A stretch of DNA of 64,000 nt from Calliopsis andreniformis (GCF_051401765.1 NC_135071.1:7170961-7234960); one strand, 5' to 3'; positions 1 through 13,189 are shown, numbered from the stretch's first letter. Translations and numbers: made by a program. Notes: generated by a model not told the origin, from the letters alone.

Positions 1-1659
1 AATGGTTTCTCTCCTAAGTCTTTTTTATATTTTTTCACACTGTTAGTTTAGCATTAATAGATATTGAATTTTTTATTGAGGAATATGGTTCACTTAGGTA
101 TCATTTTTTTCAGTTTACTTACCAGGCTTCCGTGTTTTTTATATTTCAAAATAAACAATTTTAGAAAATAGAATTTATTGTTTATAAGATATTATTATAG
201 CACTTGCTGATATTTATTACTTGTATTATGATCTTTATAATTATCTTAAAAGAATTAGACCTAAGATATAGAAAGTAATCTATTTAATAATTGCTTAACT
301 TAATATTAACTTAACTAATAACTCTGGCTAAACTCTGATGTTCAAATAAAAAGTGCAGGTTTCTGAAATCTCCCATAGACTCAGGGTTCAGTATTAGTAG
401 GATCAATACTGATTTGCTTTAAAGGCTGAGGAAAGGTAGGATTGTGCAGGTATAAAGGCAAACACCGTTTTTTCAACCCCTATCGGATGTTCATTTTTGG
501 GTAACGCTCGTATACTCATTCAAAACTTGGTTAAATCCGATGACGTTGAGGCCCAATAAATTTTAAACCCTTCTATGCCCTCTGATGTTTCATTTAAGGT
601 GTCACGTGGGACATATGTGCATATGTGCGCGGTATTTGTACACGTAATGTGAACATATTTATGCTTTACGTTGGAAAATTTATTGCATCTATAACAGATA
701 GAGAAAAAACCCCCTTTTATGTACGATGAAATGGTTTCATTTTCATTTCCAAAACGAATTTCTACTAAGCCTCGATACGTGGACGCCAGGATGCAATTAC
801 AGTGCGCTTGAAGTGAAGCTTAGCTTGAGGTCAATTATAGGAAAAGTAATATAATTAGCTTAATAATGGTATTCTTTCCGTATACAAATTAGTAATCATT
901 ATTGGAGAATGTTACAGTCTGTGTTAACTGTGCGATTCGTCCATTTCATAGTTCCGCGAAACGCAAACGAGTAATCGTCATTGCTGTTACACAATGGACC
1001 TTTCTGTTCTATTATTCCTCATTTCTGCGAAAACCACAGCGAGATAAGAATATCGTCACGATGCAATGTAGTTAACAACGAGGCGCCTGCCAGGAATTAA
1101 TGAATGCAAAATAGGCCAGCAATTCAGTCGCGTCTTCCGGATCGCGTGCGGAATCACTACCTGTCCAGGCTGAACTTTTATCTCAATATTTCGGTCACTG
1201 CGCAGGCGTATAAGCGCTCAGAAATAACTTATTCAAGATGTTACTTTAAAGAACGTGTTATTTTATTTTATACGCATAAGGTAAACCAAAAGTCATCTGG
1301 TTTTAAAAAATCGTCTATACACTGCGTTTCTAACAGCTTTTACAGTTTCTGATTTCTCATAAATAAAGTGTTATCAGTGTACAAAATTTATAAAAATTTA
1401 TTTCGAAATTAAATGCTGAATAATTTCCCACAATTGTAAGGGGCTATTTCGGTGTGATTTAAATGTTATAATTGTTGAGCTCCGTCTGGGTGCTACATTT
1501 GGGTGTTAATTGTTAGGTTGATAGGCCGTTGTGACACTTGACATTATTAACTTATGCACAGCATCCTTCTCAAGATCCTCAAGTTGAAATTATCAATTGT
1601 TACGCATGTATTCTAAGATAATTCACCAAAAGAACGTAATGATTCAACTTCCTCGTCGC
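1..1659. other. AT-rich non-coding stretch, no gene seen
   Basis: No exon, RNA gene or element with recognisable ends is visible. An 82-codon frame at 1104-1352 has no recognisable domain and is probably chance. This is most likely 5' flank or intron. Confidence 0.6.
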
Positions 1660-1870
1660 GATTAACTCGGTTTTCAAGATTTGCCCAGATTCCAAGTTTT
1701 TCAAGAATTTCAAATTATCTAAAATTTGAAAAATCACCACTATGTAATTCTTCTTCAAAATTTTCAAGATGTATCTAAGGGTTTCAAATTCTACGAGATT
1801 TCTAAGATTCGCAATATTTTCAAGTCTCATGATCTCTAAGAATTCCATCATCCTTTACAAAGTTTCTAAA
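1660..1870. repeat. Degenerate TTCAAAT tract
   Basis: A run of about 200 bases is built from loosely repeated words such as TTCAAAAT, TTTCAAG and TTCTAAG on the + strand. The unit is not strictly periodic. The same texture recurs at many other places in the window, so it is a dispersed low-complexity family rather than a single microsatellite. Confidence 0.6.
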
Positions 1871-2854
1871 TCGAAATTATTATCTATTACATACACATTC
1901 CAAAACACTTCGTCATATAAACGTAATGACACAGTTTCCTCTTTGAAATTATGTACTTGTTCGATTGAAAATGCTCCGGATACTGTACAATCCACAGTGC
2001 TTCGATTCATCCAGTGTAAAAGGAGGGATGGACGATACAGACATCGAGTGAAACAGGAAAAAGGAACGACACGGATATAGACGGAACTGTGGCAGCTGCG
2101 CAAACGCATCAGAAAGAAGGATAGAAAGAGAGAGAAGCAAGATACCATGAACATACGGTCACTTGTTCTCGACTCATATGTTAATTTATATCTTCGTTTC
2201 GGCCTCCGAGGCTTGAGTCCGTGTACCAACCATCGAATATGCAAAAATATTTAACATTCTCTTGAGCAGAGTGTCTCCTCGAGTGCGCAAGGTGTAAATC
2301 ATCTATTGTTGCTGAGGTACGCGTTCAGGGACATATCTCACAGGATATCTTTCAACGTGGCTATTGATCTTATTCTACGCTTACTTGTGCAATTGGCTTT
2401 TGACCACTTTTCCTTCTAAACCTGCAGCTTATGGAATACTAAAACTAGTATTTAATACTAGTATTTAACTTTTTGTAGCACTACAATTGTTACTGATATT
2501 TTAATCTATTTAATAATATTTCTAATACTTTTTCTAATATTAATTTCATTCTCATAGCTGTAAAGATGTCACCAATGTCAGTTGCCAGAAAATCTGCACT
2601 TCCTTACTTAAGCAGAAATAGGAACATGGTTTCCTTCTTTTTTCTACACTTTTCGAACGATTATTTTCTGACACTAGCAACATTGCTGCAGTCACGACAA
2701 TAAAATTAATGCTAGCAAAAATAAAGCAACTATGTTTCGCACATTCGAATTTAAATATGCAGTACTTAAAAATATAGTAAGATCACCACGCTCATGAATA
2801 TGTTTGTTTCTATTTAAGGATCATAATCCTAGTTTTCGATACATGATCCCATAA
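1871..2854. other. Non-coding stretch, no gene seen
   Basis: Overlapping frames on both strands at 1855-2244 lack any domain I recognise. A small direct repeat around ACTAGTATTTAATACTAGTATTT occurs near 2447-2468. Nothing else stands out. Confidence 0.55.
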
Positions 2855-3135
2855 TTGTTTAAAAAAAGGCGTGTGCCTGTGAATAATGTGTGTAGAATGC
2901 AAACGAACCACATGCGTGATCAAATTAATCCGTACGTTCCGCCCACGTGGTTGGAAATCGTGCGTGTTCTCGCTGAATGCGGGCCACCACTAAATCATTC
3001 TTCGACGGGGAAGACCCGTGCTACGAGCCGCCTGCTGATCGACCCTCGATTCGAAAATCCGGATCACAAGGGAAGCTTACCACCGGCTCGAACTTGCGGG
3101 TCTAGGGTGAGAAGCTATTATGAGCATACGTCATA
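2855..3135. other. CpG-rich patch with a 143-codon open frame, unassigned
   Basis: This patch is clearly richer in G+C and CpG than its surroundings. A + strand frame is open from 2855 to 3286 and a GGTGAGAAG donor-like word lies near 3105, so an exon is conceivable. The predicted peptide matches no family I know. It could equally be conserved intronic regulatory sequence or an old repeat. Confidence 0.25.
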
Positions 3136-3644
3136 CTTTTCCGGAGCCGGCTGCGTTAATATTTTAATATATGTACTTCACCCCTGGCGCTTGTGTATTC
3201 TTAAAATAGTAGAATTATTCCCCTGTCGCTGGGATAGTACATACTTGATTTCTGAGATCTCACTTAGGCCGATAATATTTGATTGATATTTTTTGGTTTC
3301 TTTAAGGGGAGCCATCTCTGGTTTTCAAATTAAAAAATTGTCGGTAATTTAGATATTCAAATTTTCTTTTTCTTTTTAATGTTAGAATATTTGAGTGTTT
3401 GAAAATTCGTTGAGCCTGTAGATTAGTTACACCACCATCGATTTCGATGATTTTTGGATATATTATAGATGATAAAATATTAAACAACTATTTCTTATGC
3501 ATATGATAGGCGGTTGGCCTTAGTTTTAAGGTTATAAGCAAAAATATGAATCGAATATTCTCACGTATGCGCTTACGCGTGTATACGTTTATGCGTCAGC
3601 GGCAAATGTGTAAGGATCCAGTGGATCTAAGTTGGCTTAGTAGA

Positions 3645-3835
3645 CAAGTATAAAAAAATCCCTCGGATGACCCAACATCTTATAAGGACCCAGTTGATCT
3701 AAGTTGACACATTGTACAGAGATAATGCACATTGAACTATCCTCATAACATAGAATGCAAGATAGTTAGATTTTAGGTTACCTTTGTCCACTGGATCCTC
3801 ATAGGCTGTTGGGACGCCTAGAGGATTTTCTTTTT
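3645..3835. repeat. Small hairpin element (inverted repeat, about 190 bp)
   Basis: The segment around 3650-3710 (AAAATCC...GACCCAACA...AAGGACCCAGT) pairs imperfectly with the reverse complement of 3785-3832 (ACTGGATCC...TGTTGGGACG...GGATTTT), with a loop between them. A second direct copy of the arm word AAGGATCCAGTGGATCTAAG sits just upstream at 3611-3630. This is the architecture of a small MITE or a folded relic. No target-site duplication was found and the family is unknown. Confidence 0.5.
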
Positions 3836-3839
3836 GGCG

Positions 3840-4489
3840 TGTCACTGGTTCAATTTACTCCACTAAGTAAAGGTTTCGAAAATAATGCTCGAATTCGATA
3901 GTTGAAGCTAAATAGTCCACCCCGTATAATATTGGTATCTCTCACTGGATAGAAATATACGCTTTTCTAACAACATTGATATTCATAAATTTGTTTTTGT
4001 ATAAAAGTACAATTTATTCAGTTGTCCAGATTTTTTTTACTGTGACATGATTCCTATCATTATAATCTCTAAAGAATTTAGATATTTGCTATTAGTGATT
4101 CAACTGTAGTATCTGGGGAATAACAACGTAGAGAATTTCGCTGGAAGCGCGACAGTTTTCCCTCCTGTTATTTGATGACATCGGGCATGATGCAGACCGG
4201 AAGGAGTGACATGATCTGACAGGAATGTGGAACGCGTCTGAAAATTGGATAGAATTAAAGGGGGTCAAAGATCCAGGAGACGGTTACCCTCGTTGATGGC
4301 GCGAAAAGAATGTTTTTCAAAGTATTGCGTCATCGTTTGCTGGACCAAGCGAGACGCATCTTGTTAATAGGGACACGAAGTTAATTAAGTACTTGCTTCC
4401 TTATTCGTTGTTCTAGTGATCTGCGAACAGTGCTACTTATTTTCTTTTCACGCAAAATAGCGAGAGAGCATGTGGAAATCAATCAAACA
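3840..4489. other. Non-coding stretch, no gene seen
   Basis: There is no recognisable exon or element. Composition is mixed, with a slightly GC-richer block around 4130-4330 that is not open in any convincing way. Confidence 0.5.
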
Positions 4490-4745
4490 TTTCGAAATGT
4501 TCAAATTTTGGATCTTCCAGTTTTTTACTATTTCAAATTTAAAAAGTTTTGAATCTCCCAATTTCAAACCTTGAATTTTTTATTATCCGAAATTTTTGTA
4601 TCTTCAAGTATTTGTGTCTTCAAATCTTAAAATTCTCAAATTTTAAACCAATAAACTTCCTATTATTTGAAATCTTCAAATTTTTTCATATTTTCAAATA
4701 TTTTAACTTTAAAATTTACAAATATTCCTCTATTTGATCTCTGAA
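4490..4745. repeat. Degenerate TTCAAAT tract
   Basis: This is a dense run of TTCAAATTTT, TTCAAGTATTT and TTTAAAATT words on the + strand. A 62-codon frame at 4549-4737 is rich in Phe, Ile and Lys only because of this composition and should not be called a gene. Confidence 0.65.
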
Positions 4746-6039
4746 ATTTTCTAACACCCTAATTTTCTAATGTATATACCAATATAAATATTCATTCATA
4801 TGCATGCATCAATCCATGCATCAATACATGCACACATATGACAACATATATGGTGACGAATATGTTAATGTTTGCCAGTTTAATTTTCCCCAATTTAATT
4901 CCTGCTGAGTCACTATAAGAAAGTTCAGTGGACGAACAAGAAACTCTAGTGAAATTGATTATGGATATTAGTAATTATAATTAATTAATGCACAGCTGAA
5001 TATTCATATTATTCAAGCACTATACATGCATTTCAATACTTATGCATACGTGGTCTATAGACGTGTACATACTTCTAGACTTGTCTAGCGGGCTATGATA
5101 ACGCGAGAATAAAATCCCCAAATATGATACGGCAAGTTTATTTTAATATTATGATAGTAATAATAAAACATAATAGTAAATCAAACTTAGAATAACAATG
5201 AATAATTATACTGACATAATAGTAACAATTTGATACTGATATGCAGTTTACAGCAGGAACAATTGAAGAAAACTTAAAAAAAACAAAATCAACAGTGATA
5301 TGGAATAGAAATTGACTAATGTTCACACAACTATTAATTATATACTCGCAATATATAAAAATGTTCATCATAAAACTGTCTTTATGTACGGTTATAACCA
5401 AACAATTATACGATAATATCTTTTAGTAAATAATAAAACAATTGAGAAGATTAGAAATTGACAGAGAAATGTAATTCCATATTATTGGAGACTTGAAATG
5501 TATTAAACAAACTTTAACCCCATTGTTAATAAATTTTAATTGTGTGTAAATATAATCTACATAATTAACTATAGATATGCTTTAGAAATTCAAATTTCAC
5601 TCGGTTATTATTAAATACTAAAACTGAAATATGTTCCCAGTACTATGACTCGCATGGAAATTAGGACAATTTGAATTTGATATTTTTATTAAAGTCTTGC
5701 TAAATTTCTGATTATAAAATATGCAGATCTTATTGACAATAGTATCTATATTTTTCCGCTTTCTGTCATTTAACATTTCTAATAATTCTATAAAACCTAT
5801 ATCGATCATTTGAATGTACGAGTAAATTTGTAACCTTTTAGTGGATTGTGAATATAATTATCATGTTACATAATTATAAATTTTGTATTTAGTAGATTAT
5901 TTTTGTATCAAGGTCGTAATAATATTTTAATTCTCAATATTTAAAAACTTTAAATCTCCACTGAATTTTCCCTTATCTGTTGAATCATTATTATTATTAT
6001 TATTTTTGAATTTCGAATGATTGAAAAGTCGTTAACCTG
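4746..6039. other. Very AT-rich stretch, no gene seen
   Basis: ATGCATGCATCAATCCATGC-type words cluster at 4798-4840. The rest is unstructured AT-rich DNA. The short frames at 5138-5401 and 5618-5809 on the minus strand are low-complexity and not credible genes. Confidence 0.55.
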
Positions 6040-6680
6040 ACCACTTTTTAGGCCTACTAGTACTGAGTAGAAGGGGGGACCGATGCATGTAGTTCCGCCT
6101 CTGACGTGGGAGGGACGTTCAGCGAGATTCGCTTCTGGACAGGAAACTAGCAATTAAGTGGCCATAACAAGCTTGTCTCGCGCAAGAAAAGAAGCAACGC
6201 ATGAACTCCTAATCTGGCAGGGAAAGAGAGAGAAAGTGAGTGAAGAAGAGAGGAGAAAGAAACGAGGTCGTAAACTCGTTCACGAATCGGCATGAGACTG
6301 TGTGCGTGCAGGGCAAAATGATCGCAATTGAAATGCCACTGTCCCTACGCCTATGATTCGCAGCAAAATCGGTGATGTAGCTGGAACCATTGGCCGAACG
6401 AAATCGTATAATCGAAGATGTGTAAAATTGATTTACATCGCCGATACATTCGCTAAGATAATCAATTTCTTTGTCACGGTTTCGTGTTTCCTCACCTATT
6501 ATTCTTTCTCGTCTTCCTACGCCATTGGTTTTATGTTCGCTACAAATTCTACGCAACACACTTTCCAAACATTAAACGAGGAAAGTGCGAAGGCTATAAA
6601 ACGTGGGACGCTGAACTTGATGATTTGGCCAGTTTTTTCTCATCAGATATTGTAGAGTTTCTATGTGGGCGTAGATTTGA
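6040..6680. other. CpG-richer patch, unassigned
   Basis: The patch runs from about 6045 to 6345 and has GA-rich words (GAGAGAGAAAGTGAG) near 6222-6240. Frames of 100-119 codons overlap on opposite strands (6353-6655 + and 6209-6568 -) without a recognisable domain. This may be regulatory sequence, an old repeat or an unrecognised exon. Confidence 0.25.
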
Positions 6681-6954
6681 GAGTCCTAAATTAATGTGAC
6701 GGATTTGTACAAGTTGATCTAATTTACTAACTGATCTGTTAACCAAAAAGTCTCACCATGTATCATTTTTCACAATTAAACGGAAACGTTTGTGGGAAAA
6801 GAATTTTAAATATGCAAATTTTAAAAAAGGTCTTTAGCGTGCAATAAAAATGTGAAACATAAACAGTCATCAGCTTTATCATTTATAAATAGATTAGAAA
6901 TAAATGATCCAGGTTAGATTCCAGGAAATTAAACTTTTTTTGAAATTAAAAGTT

Positions 6955-7230
6955 ATAGGAAAAAAGCTTTTTAATACTGCAAATTTTTAAAACCTTTCAC
7001 ATTTAAATATTTTCAAATTTACAAATACCTACTGAAATTTTCTAATATTCTGATATTGCAATATGGTCATGTTTTCAAATAGCCCAATGGTCCAAATGTT
7101 CAAATAGTCCTAATAGTTTCAAATACTGTAATATTTAAATATTAAAATTTTTAAATATTCAATATTCAATATTCAATATTCAATACTCGATACTCAATAC
7201 TCAAATATTTAAACATTCAAACCTATAAAA
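6955..7230. repeat. Degenerate TTCAAAT tract with an AATATTC microsatellite
   Basis: Words of the TTCAAAT type lead into a real short tandem array of AATATTC/AATACTC units at about 7155-7205. This is one of the few places where the degenerate motif becomes strictly periodic, which hints that such arrays may seed the looser tracts. Confidence 0.65.
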
Positions 7231-8644
7231 CATACAAACGCAGGATTTAATAGCTAGACTAGTTTTTTCTCACTACATTACGTGGGCGTGAAATTGGAAG
7301 ACCTGAACCAATATGTCGGATTCTTTCAGGCTGACCTAATTTATCAATCAAAAAGTATCTATAGTAATTTTCAAAAACAATTGGATGAACTTGTAGGAAG
7401 CAATGTTAGATTAATTTATCGAAAAACTGCTTGTCCATGTTCTTAAACAGGACTCTGTGTAATCACTTTATTCTGACATGGATGTATGTAGCGAACAAAA
7501 TAATAAGGAAGAATGATCAGACCCCAAAGACTTTAAAAAAAATAAAATATCTTGACGTTTTTCTAAAACCTATACTTACAATGATGTTAATGGAACTTTT
7601 CAAAAAATTTTGTATGGTGTATTAATAATGGAAAAAATTATTATAAAAGTGCATTAAATACAAGTAACGTCAAAAAAAAATTTATCAAGATGCTCCTGCA
7701 TGGAGTATGCCAAATTTAACAATATCGATTGTGTATCTCAATTAGCTAATGATACTTCGAACTCTGACAACTTATTATTTCCTTCAAAATCTGCTACATT
7801 ATAATCTACTGTTTATAATATAGACAATAATTTTATACAACAGTATTGTATAGACTCTATATAACTTACCAATTATAATGAATGTTAGTTTCGTTTCAAC
7901 GTCTTCGTACATTTTTGCATGTTCTCACTGTGCGTTGGACGTTGTGGATGTGTGTACAGTTGATAGATATGGCTATATGTATGATTTTCACTCACTGATG
8001 AGTAAAATGTTGGAACCCAGGGGTTAATATTGAAAATGCATCATGTTCGACGTGTGTACATTGTCAAAGCAGCTCACAGGGGACTGTTAATATCCAATAT
8101 CGGATTCGTTAGATGAGATGCTCGATTTTGCATGCAGGTTCGTTCATTAAACAAACGTGATTGCGAGGCCACGAAAATGAAGGGAAATTTCGAAGCCGAG
8201 GCGGAACTAACAAACCACAGCTGGTCCATTTGATCCCGTGGCATCACGGGAAAATACGATTCAAGGGTTTCGTGTATGTACCCAGAATTTGACCGAGGCA
8301 GATAAACAAATTGGGTTACACGGAGTAATCGTTTCATATGGATCGTTTGAAGAAGCTTCGAACGAATCAGGGAGAATTAATCTCTGAGATAGTTGCAACA
8401 TCGCGTACGATGATTTTAGAGTGCGTTTCTGCCCGAAAATCGTTTGGTTTACTGGGTATATTATCGGGATTCTGCAGGGGCAAATATGGCATGAAGTATC
8501 AGAATTATTAATTAAATTGCGGGGTTGTTGATTCAATGGTATCGGTAAATAAATTTGTGTATTGTACATTCTACTGTATGCAAGGAAGAGTTATTGTTAT
8601 TGTTCATGATTAGTACTGCTTTTAGATAACAATTGTAGTATATT
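7231..8644. other. Non-coding stretch, no gene seen
   Basis: No exon or bounded element is recognised. A modest GC-richer patch lies at 8060-8500. Overlapping minus-strand frames there (8074-8337 and 8261-8569) carry no known motif. Confidence 0.5.
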
Positions 8645-8760
8645 TTACGGAAAAAGAATTTGAATTTGAAATCTCCAAGATTTCCAAAATTTTTAAAATG
8701 TTTATGTTTTTCAAATTTTGTAAGATCTTCAAGAATGCCAAAATTTCTAAATACAGAATT
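8645..8760. repeat. Short degenerate TTCAAAT-type tract
   Basis: About 115 bases of TTTGAAATCTCCAAG, TTTTCAAATTTT and CTTCAAG words belong to the same texture class as the longer tracts. Confidence 0.45.
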
Positions 8761-9419
8761 CCACTGACAATGAGACAATACTAGGCGACTTGTAGCATGA
8801 CATAATATTTTTTAAGTTAAATAGTATATACAGATTTTATAATAATTGGAAAATTATTTAGAGAAATTCTTATGAATAGAACCATTAGATGGTTTTTTAA
8901 ATAATATTTCAATTATTGTAAAATCTTTATATATCTATTATTTAACTTATAAAATTGTTTATACACGTAACTTCGTGGTACAAGACTTTACGTGTAATCA
9001 CACACCCCAACTTAACCTTGTGAGGATGGGTTAGTTATATGTATAAACTACTTTTCGGAAAAATGTACAATTTGTTTCCTGAAAGAGTGTCGTATGTTTG
9101 ACTCTCTAAACTGTTCTGAACCTCCTTCGACTTTTCTCTTACAAGGAAAGCTTCCAAGCCATTACAGTTGATAGAGGTGGGAAATAGTAATAGAGAGGGG
9201 GTTGCACGGTCAAAACTGACAAAATCTGCAAGGCACCGAAGTACCTACGCTAATAACCCTGACCGTGATGGTCACCAGATGTTTTATTGCCCTATGCAGG
9301 CCTTGCAGTTTCGTAAACTAAGAAAGTACAAACATATTCAAAATGTGTGTTTTAACAAAAATATTGTGACACGCTACATGTCGCCTAGTGTTACCTCAGA
9401 GGAATTTCGCCTTAATATT
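8761..9419. other. Non-coding stretch, no gene seen
   Basis: AT-rich sequence followed by a more balanced block at 9100-9310. There are no recognisable exons. The frame at 9168-9482 runs into the next AT tract and is probably chance. Confidence 0.5.
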
Positions 9420-9700
9420 TATAAGCTTAAATTCTTCTACATTTTTAGTACTACTAAAATTTTTATGTTCTCAAATACCTAAATGTTCAAGGTTTAAGTT
9501 CTTACACAAATTTTTGTATATTGAAATTTCCAACTGTGCAATATTTCAGTGTTTTAGATTTTCAAATATTAAAATTTTTTTAAATCTACGTATTCAAGAT
9601 TTCGAATATTTAAATATTTCGGTCTCCACACATTTAAATACTGTAATTACTAAATTTTTAAATATTTCAAGTTACTATTTCTTAAAACATTGAAATTTTT
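9420..9700. repeat. Degenerate TTCAAAT tract
   Basis: Repeated TTTCAAATATTAAAA, TTCGAATATTTAAATATTTC and TAAATTTTTAAATATTTC words run on the + strand. No strict period is visible. Confidence 0.6.
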
Positions 9701-9884
9701 GAATTTCCGGTTCCGTCTAAATGCTAAACATTCATTGCCTAGATCCTCACATTTTCAGCTTGTACAGATGCCTTAAAGCCGCGACCGTAGCTGTATTAAT
9801 ACGTCAAACGTGTTCAGCCTAGGCCCGTGTACACGCTTTATTAAATCAATCCGATTACGCTAGGGGCTCAGAGAGTCATGTTTG

Positions 9885-10130
9885 CACAAAACAGACGTTA
9901 TCGAGCACGTAATCTTCGTGAATGGAGTCGTACACTGTAACCACAATTTCATCGTATACGGAAGCGCGAATATAATGCAGGGAGCGGGGGTCGATGAGGC
10001 CCCGGGCCCTCCCATTCCTCGCTGCGAGCTTCCACAATGGTGTAATCGGTGGGGTTGTGCGGGACAGTGGGCACTTTGTGAGTCACGCGTCATCCACCCC
10101 TCTTGAGATCATTATCAACGACCCCTGCGG
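9885..10130. repeat. Local duplicate, copy 1
   Basis: The end of this block (GGGCACTTTGTGAGTCACGCGTC near 10068-10090) matches the end of a second block near 10857-10879 with two mismatches over about 23 bases. Looser similarity continues upstream (CAATGGTGTAATCGGT versus CATTGTAATACGGT). Copy 1 is distinctly GC-richer. The duplicated unit is about 220-250 bp, separated by about 790 bp. Its nature is unknown: a duplicated exon-like or regulatory block, or two copies of an old element. Confidence 0.5.
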
Positions 10131-10684
10131 CAAGCCTGCACTAGTCTTCTTGGCGAAAGGCCATCGAACTTTTTCCTCTTTTTCTACGTCTACATTTTTT
10201 CTGATGATCGAGAAGAGTGGTCGATTGTTATTCAAATACGATTCATGGGGATGCTGGTACTTCATTTTTTATTGCTTTCTCGCTAATATTGATGATCTTT
10301 GCAATAATAATAACGGTAATAATAATAATAATCATAACAATTACCATAACTCGCATCCGTTACTTGTTAACCTATTTATAAATAAAATAGCTAACATCTT
10401 TTTATTGTTCAAATTTATATTTATTTAAAAATCTTTCAGACACTAGATAACTAAGAGAGCGAGTCAGCTATTGGTATAAAAAGACTTGTCGTAATTGCAA
10501 CTATTTCTTAATCTAAATAAATTTTATTTAGTATGGGATACTAAAATTTTCCAAATATTTCACTTTTCAAGTAACTAATGTACATACATAGGTACCCTAC
10601 ATGTGTACATACGTGTATGTACATAGATATCTTTTTCAAAATTTCTAAAATTCATCATATCGAGTATAGTCATATACATACGTG
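10131..10684. other. Spacer between two duplicate blocks
   Basis: AT-rich sequence with an (AAT)n-like stretch at 10303-10335 and a TACATA-rich stretch at 10575-10630. No gene is seen. Confidence 0.5.
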
Positions 10685-10912
10685 CTAAAAATCTTGCTCG
10701 ATGTCGGATCCGTTTGACAAATGTCTCAAACTTATTTGCGTTATTGCGTTCTCGAACGTGAAATATGAGTGCCATTACGCAACGAATGGTAAGGGAACTG
10801 ATCACTGGACCCATTGTAATACGGTAATAATAATCGACAGGGTGTAGAGTACAATGGGTACTTTGTGAGTCATGCGTCTTCCGCTGCAACAACCCCGAGG
10901 ATCATCACCGAT
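10685..10912. repeat. Local duplicate, copy 2
   Basis: This is the second, more AT-rich copy of the block at 9885-10130. The best-conserved part is GGGTACTTTGTGAGTCATGCG at about 10857-10877. The minus-strand translations of both copies share a short Asp-Ser-Gln-Ser-x-His-Cys string, but neither extends into a recognisable protein. Confidence 0.5.
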
Positions 10913-11379
10913 TCACTTTACAAGATCCATTTTTTTCCTGTTTTCTGCTTTCGTTTCTCCTTGTTTGAGTTCATAATCGATTGACCGTCAACTCTATCGG
11001 AAGTAAATAGTACTAAATAGCAGAGAAATGCTCGTAGATTCAATGTGGATTTGCGTTGAATTTATTTGTAAAATCAGACGTTTAATTAAAAAAAAAAAAA
11101 AATAAATAAATAAATATTGGTGATTAACAGTTCCTTAAGCAAACTTTGTAAACGAACTTTTATTTCAGGTCTTATTTTGCTATCAATTTTTTGAATAAAG
11201 GAACGGTAGCGAAGTAACTTTAGAGCATAATTATATTTTATGTGAAAATACGAAAATACGAGTACATATATAAATAAAATAAAAATAGATATTATTTATT
11301 AATTGAGGTTCAGTTCGGTTTTATTTCTGAAATTTAGATAGTAACTTTCTACTAAGAATAATAATATTCATTCATTGAT
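10913..11379. other. AT-rich stretch, no gene seen
   Basis: Contains a poly-A/AAAT run at 11088-11117 and otherwise unstructured AT-rich sequence. Confidence 0.5.
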
Positions 11380-11560
11380 AATTTTATTATTAAATTTTAA
11401 ATTATTCAAATTTCCACGTTTAAAAATTTTCAAATATTTGCTATTAAAAATCTCTGATTTTCACACTTCCAATTTTAAAATTCTTAAATTTTCGATTATT
11501 CAAATTTCCATATTTTTAAGTTTTCAAATATTTAAAGTATCCATCGAATCACGTTATACG
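11380..11560. repeat. Degenerate TTCAAAT tract
   Basis: ATTATTCAAATTTCC, TTTTCAAATATTTG and TTTTAAAATTCTTAAATTTTC words are repeated. The overlapping 63-codon frame is a product of composition. Confidence 0.6.
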
Positions 11561-13189
11561 TATTAATCGCAAATCACGACGGCAAGAAGGCAGTAAACAC
11601 ATAGCACGGACAGAGCATCTGGGATGTAAATTGTATTTGCTAATGAGCACCGTGTCAGCACCTAAATTTAGTGGTCATGTTACGATATGGTCCAAACACC
11701 ATTTGGTAAACTGATATCATAATGCAACACATGGAAACATAAGGTTTAAATAATTTCAGATCGAACACGTGACAAACAATGACAGCGACAGCTTGCTGTG
11801 TCAGCATTCAAAACGATCGAAAATTTTAGCCTGTCACCCAGAACACGTCCCCTGAAACGTGCACCAGTAAGCAAACGAATTAGCTTCATGATTACATCAT
11901 AAGCTCTTCGCACACGTTCAAATTACTCTTGGATTCAAGATTCATTCTAAGTCAGCTTCTTCCTTTCTATAGACCGAAAAAATTTCCTTTTGGATATGAC
12001 AACAAATAATAAGCTGGGCCGCGAAAACCAAAAACTTATCATTCCTTATGAACAGCATGTAATTCGAAAGAAACTTTGAAATAACCCAAAGTAGCGATAA
12101 AGACTTCCTGAATAGTTAAAGTTGAAAACGAATTTTTGTATTTTTTATGAATAGAATTGACTTTAGAACTCACATTGCTTATTGTTAGATACTTTTTACC
12201 CCCTTGGGTAAGAGAGTACTACAAATCTCTATACAAATGTACCTTCAAATCCTTTTGTAGTGCCATAGGGAATATACATAAATGAATACGAAGACTACTA
12301 AACCCAAGCTTCTGTATTTTTATTAAAAATATTGATTCTAGGATTGTGTAACTCATAAGATATTTTTACTCTTCTCAATAGGTATATTTTTACATAATAC
12401 AGACTCCTAAATTATCAGGTACTAACTTTTTTAATGCTATCTTTTGGCATTTCAAAAGACTGCTATTGCACTGAGTGAGAACTCAGCTAATTGCATTAGT
12501 AATAAGAAACAGTAGTGGTCAGCAAGTGGCCAATAAAGTGGTCAACATTCCGCCTGAATCGGTTTCTCCAAGGTCGGGCCGATCTCTTAGCTCGCAACAA
12601 GCCATGCGAGTAATTACCAGCGGAGCACGATAACAAACACGCCGTGGCTATGCGAGATTCCTCCGCGTGTAATAATATATTCTAGGCTGAATCATAGTCC
12701 CGGCATATGGACGTTTCGTTGCAAAGCACGTTGCTCTGACCAGCAAACTGGCTCGCTGGAATCGCGTGTGGTTGTCGATGCTTGCGGTTAGTTAGAACTG
12801 CCAAGGGCCTTCAGCACGTGGGTCCGCATGCCCCGTGCATCGACACGCGTATACACGGCTACACAACATAATTCTATCTCGATGATGGCCGGAGATACGT
12901 AATCCACGCCGTATGCCATGACACCGTGTCCTAATCGCCATCTGTTTTTGAAACTTATCCAATAAGATTTCAATCCAGCATAATCTCGTTACGGAGGTCC
13001 TTGTCGCTTGTCATAAAGGCGAGTTTGCGCGTTTTCATTTGGGGCGATCACTTAATAAACTTTTGTTTAGCTGGAAGACTTAGGTACAGTTTGTATCACT
13101 AAGGTATAGAGGAACGGTCTTTATAAGTAACCCTATGAGTTGAGGCAATGATAATTGAATTGTTATTGCAAAATTAACTTTTTTATGGT
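11561..13189. other. Non-coding stretch with a CpG-richer patch
   Basis: 11570-12530 shows nothing. 12540-13000 is CpG-richer, with a 61-codon minus-strand frame at 12788-12973 that has no recognised domain. This could be intronic regulatory DNA. Confidence 0.4.

Noticed and set aside
2855..3286. 143-codon frame as a gene
   Set aside because: CpG-rich and open, but no family match and only a weak donor. Kept as an unassigned patch rather than a CDS.
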